Shown here: positions 30,712-32,128 of the stretch, piece by piece
Position numbering within the stretch: position 1 is the first letter of the stretch
Layout of the letters: every line of letters starts with the position of its first letter
Assembly (NCBI GenBank): GCA_022821445.1
Contig: JAJEDQ010000198.1
Coordinates: forward strand, 1 to 32,128
Length of the DNA stretch: 32,128 bases
Direction of reading: 5' to 3'
From: Acidimicrobiia bacterium
Lineage (GTDB): Bacteria > Actinomycetota > Acidimicrobiia > Acidimicrobiales > Bin134
The notes under the pieces: generated by a model
What the model saw: only the letters and a program-made list of their open reading frames with translations
Databases searched by the model: none
Told to the model about the DNA's origin: nothing
Program-made: the position numbers and the translations under genes

Positions 30712-31056
30712 ATGAATCCCACCGACATCGTCGATCGCGACACAAGACGCTCCGACATTCCCGAATTCAATTCCGGCGACACAGTCAAAGTGCATGTCCG
30801 GGTGGTGGAGGGCAACCGCGAGCGGGTCCAGATATTCGAGGGAGTGGTCATCCGGCGGCAGGGCAGCGGAATCCGGGAGACCTTCACCGTTCGAAAGGTG
30901 AGCTTCGGCGTGGGAGTGGAGCGCACATTCCCCGTTCACTCACCCATCATCGCCAAGATCGAGATCGGCACCCGGGGCGATGTGCGCCGGGCCAAGCTCT
31001 ACTACCTGCGCGATCGCATCGGCCGGGCCGCCCGGGTCAAGGAGAAGCGCTTCTAG
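30712..31056 (+). CDS. rplS: 50S ribosomal protein L19
   Basis: L19 lies at the 30S-50S interface. The 114-residue protein has the full family pattern: [77 protein letters not shown] and [22 protein letters not shown] 30712 has AAGAGG upstream. It follows trmD, the conserved pair, but has its own promoter and leader hairpin. The lepB and rnhB genes that often separate rplS from yraN in actinobacteria are absent here. Confidence 0.97.
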   Translation: MNPTDIVDRDTRRSDIPEFNSGDTVKVHVRVVEGNRERVQIFEGVVIRRQGSGIRETFTVRKVSFGVGVERTFPVHSPIIAKIEIGTRGDVRRAKLYYLRDRIGRAARVKEKRF

Positions 31057-31089
31057 CTTCCCTCCGATCCAACTGTCACACCTGCCTCC

Positions 31090-31095
31090 TAGCGT
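31090..31095 (+). promoter_or_regulatory. -10 box TAGCGT for leaderless yraN
   Basis: TAGCGT ends 6 nt before ATG 31102. The intervening GGGGGC is not a normal Shine-Dalgarno, so a leaderless transcript is likely. Confidence 0.4.
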
Positions 31096-31101
31096 GGGGG
31101 C

Positions 31102-31446
31102 ATGGCATACCGACAGGCGCTGGGTCGCTGGGGCGAAGACCGCGTGGCTCGATGGTATCGCCGCCACGGGTTCGAGGTTCTCGAGCGCAACTGGCGGTGT
31201 CGGCACGGAGAGTTGGATGTGATCGTGAGGCGGGGGCCGATTGTTGCCGTGTGCGAGGTCAAGACCCGGTCGTCGCTGGCCTTCGGCTCTCCCGCCGAGG
31301 CTGTCGGATGGCAGAAGCAGCGGCGGATACGCCGGTTGGCCGTCCAATGGTTGGCCGAGCAGGAGCGCTCGGGACCGGTGCAGCTTCGATTCGACGTTGC
31401 CGAGGTAATGGGCCGCGAGCTGCGGGTGATCGAAGGGGCGTTCTAA
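31102..31446 (+). CDS. yraN: UPF0102 family nuclease-fold protein YraN
   Basis: The 114-residue protein has the restriction-endonuclease-like fold of the UPF0102/YraN family: G.WGED.A..YY pattern in LGRWGEDRVARWYRRHG, then LERNWRCRHGELDVIV with E37/D39 and VAVCEVKTRSS with E52/K54, forming the ExD...ExK metal site. AVGWQKQRRIRRLAVQWL is the conserved helix. Cellular role is unresolved in general; it often sits near rnhB and comM, and a ComM-like start lies downstream here. Confidence 0.92.
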   Translation: MAYRQALGRWGEDRVARWYRRHGFEVLERNWRCRHGELDVIVRRGPIVAVCEVKTRSSLAFGSPAEAVGWQKQRRIRRLAVQWLAEQERSGPVQLRFDVAEVMGRELRVIEGAF

Positions 31447-31453
31447 TCCAGCC

Positions 31454-31564
31454 TCATCCCAGCACGGCCCACAAAATCAGCCCGATGCAAACCAACAGCC
31501 CGACGGCCACATACCAGTAGTCGAACCGGGTGCGTCGCTGCTTTCGTGTGGGGTCGAAGCCCAT
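31454..31564 (-). CDS. Tiny single-pass membrane protein
   Basis: A 36-residue minus-strand frame MGFDPTRKQRRTRFDYWYV continues into one hydrophobic helix VAVGLLVCIGLILWAVLG and ends there. The basic N-terminus and C-terminal membrane helix predict a protein with its N-terminus in the cytoplasm. Similar short Arg-rich plus one-helix proteins occur in actinobacterial genomes, but I know no function. ATG 31564 shares a CCATGG with the + strand, and a GATACT box lies 7 nt upstream, overlapping the cytochrome promoter. The longer frame opening at 31645 runs into the cytochrome gene and is less likely. Confidence 0.5.
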   Translation of the reverse strand: MGFDPTRKQRRTRFDYWYVAVGLLVCIGLILWAVLG

Positions 31565-31571
31565 GGCCCTC

Positions 31572-31579
31572 AGTATCGT
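31572..31579. promoter_or_regulatory. Shared overlapping -10 elements for two divergent leaderless genes
   Basis: On the + strand TATCGT (31574-31579) lies 7 nt before GTG 31587. On the minus strand GATACT (31577-31572) lies 7 nt before ATG 31564. The two boxes share four base pairs, so one open complex region may serve both directions. Confidence 0.4.
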
Positions 31580-31586
31580 TCCCGGG

Positions 31587-31952
31587 GTGGAAGACAGGGA
31601 AGTTCGTGGTTTCCGGTTGGCTGCACTATCGCTGTGCATCGCCATTGCCGCGGGCTGCGCATCGGGCTCTTCACCTGAAGTAGAGGCGGGGCCAGATGGA
31701 ACTCCCGACCCTGTCTTGGTTGAGGGCCGTTCGGTGTACAGCGATCGCTGCTCGTCATGTCATGGCGCCTCTGGGGGCGGCACTCGCAATGGTCCGCGGC
31801 TGAGCGGAGGCCGGCTGTTGCAGGCGTATCCCGACCCTGGCGACGCGGTCGCCGTGGTGTCGGAGGGCCGCGATCGCATGCCCGCCTTCGGCGGGCTCTT
31901 GGCTGCCGGCGAGATCGAAGCGGTGCTCCGCTACATCAACGAAGTCCTCTGA
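31587..31952 (+). CDS. Lipoprotein c-type cytochrome
   Basis: From GTG 31587 the protein has 121 residues. A basic n-region and hydrophobic stretch LAALSLCIAIAAGC end in a lipobox with Cys24, so it should be lipid-anchored on the outer face of the membrane. A short flexible linker leads to a class I cytochrome c domain with heme site CSSCH (55-59) and axial Met98 in RMPAFGG, then GEIEAVLRYINEVL. It would carry one heme c and transfer electrons, probably in a respiratory chain; the partner is unknown. The start is set by the TATCGT box 7 nt upstream; longer versions from 31530 or 31563 would overlap the divergent gene. Confidence 0.85.
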   Translation: MEDREVRGFRLAALSLCIAIAAGCASGSSPEVEAGPDGTPDPVLVEGRSVYSDRCSSCHGASGGGTRNGPRLSGGRLLQAYPDPGDAVAVVSEGRDRMPAFGGLLAAGEIEAVLRYINEVL

Positions 31953-32087
31953 GAGTTTTTCGACCCCTCGCCCCTGTCGAGAGGGAGCAGTTGTCACCCC
32001 AACCCGGTATGGTCGGGGGAGCGCGTGTGGCCAGCGCTTCGGGCCACCTTCCCGGCACGAGGAATCGTCCTCGAGAAAGCACCTAAT

Positions 32088-32128
32088 GTGCTTGCCACCA
32101 TTCCCGCCTCCGTCCTCGCCGGAATCAC
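32088..32128 (+). CDS. N-terminus of a ComM/YifB-type Mg-chelatase-like ATPase, cut by the window edge
   Basis: Only 13 codons are visible: from GTG 32088 the frame reads MLATIPASVLAGI, which matches the characteristic opening of YifB/ComM proteins (ML..v.s..L.GI.g). ComM is a hexameric branch-migration helicase in transformation, and the gene commonly follows yraN in actinobacteria. GAGAAAG is a possible ribosome-binding site. An in-frame GTG at 32025 would add 21 residues. The spacer 31953-32087 shows a TATGGT (32008-32013) that may be its -10 box, and a weak TCGAC/GTCGA inverted repeat after the cytochrome gene. Confidence 0.55.
   Translation, partial: MLATIPASVLAGI

Noticed and set aside
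31757..32086. Plus-strand frame overlapping the cytochrome gene and its downstream spacer
   Set aside because: Out of frame with the clear CSSCH cytochrome and Arg/Gly-rich; no motif.

Overview
The window is GC-rich, dense bacterial chromosome and reads as the core translation, cell-division and lipid gene cluster of a high-GC actinobacterium, plus a small accessory island. The order fakA-recG-rsmD-coaD-sepIVA-yceD-rpmF-plsX-acpP-rnc-fpg-smc-ftsY-ffh-rpsP-khpA-rimM-trmD-rplS-yraN(-comM) matches the actinobacterial arrangement, with Mycobacterium-like neighbours around sepIVA/yceD/rnc/fpg/smc. GTG and TTG starts are common. Many genes have a TANNNT -10 box 6-9 nt before the start codon, which implies leaderless mRNAs. 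An uncultured Acidimicrobiia-type organism is my best guess, with moderate confidence. I saw no rRNA, tRNA, CRISPR array or intact insertion sequence.

Layout. 1-2270: the 3' part of a beta-propeller-like protein of unknown role, then galE. 2271-8644: an accessory, defence-flavoured stretch. It holds an orphan DUF1156 DNA methyltransferase, a minus-strand hicB-hicA pair whose hicA has an in-frame amber codon, a frameshifted and internally deleted SIR2-like gene, and a DUF222/HNH endonuclease gene. 8836-10739 (minus): ATP-type PEP carboxykinase overlapped by a small cold-shock-like gene. 10839-18847: fakA-recG-GNAT-rsmD-coaD-sepIVA-yceD-rpmF-plsX, linking fatty-acid activation, recombination repair, 16S rRNA methylation, CoA synthesis, septation, ribosome and phospholipid synthesis. 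18893-20853: acpP-rnc-fpg-like. 20972-26835: smc-htrA-ftsY. 26929-31446: ffh, then the S16-KhpA-RimM-TrmD-L19 ribosome block and yraN. 31454-32128: a tiny membrane protein divergent from a lipoprotein cytochrome c, then the first codons of a ComM/YifB-type gene.

Three things stand out. (1) Short tandem duplications recur at gene ends and often copy a stop codon, sometimes with the next gene's start. They occur at pckA, coaD/sepIVA, smc/htrA, ftsY and khpA/rimM, with related repeats upstream of plsX and in the rpsP tail. Two of them create 12-codon upstream mini-ORFs that mimic the next protein's N-terminus. (2) The Fpg/MutM protein between rnc and smc keeps fold and zinc-finger landmarks but lacks the catalytic Pro, Glu and Lys and most DNA-probing residues. 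(3) rnc has no ATG/GTG/TTG that preserves its first helix. A CTG overlapping the acpP stop is the best start.
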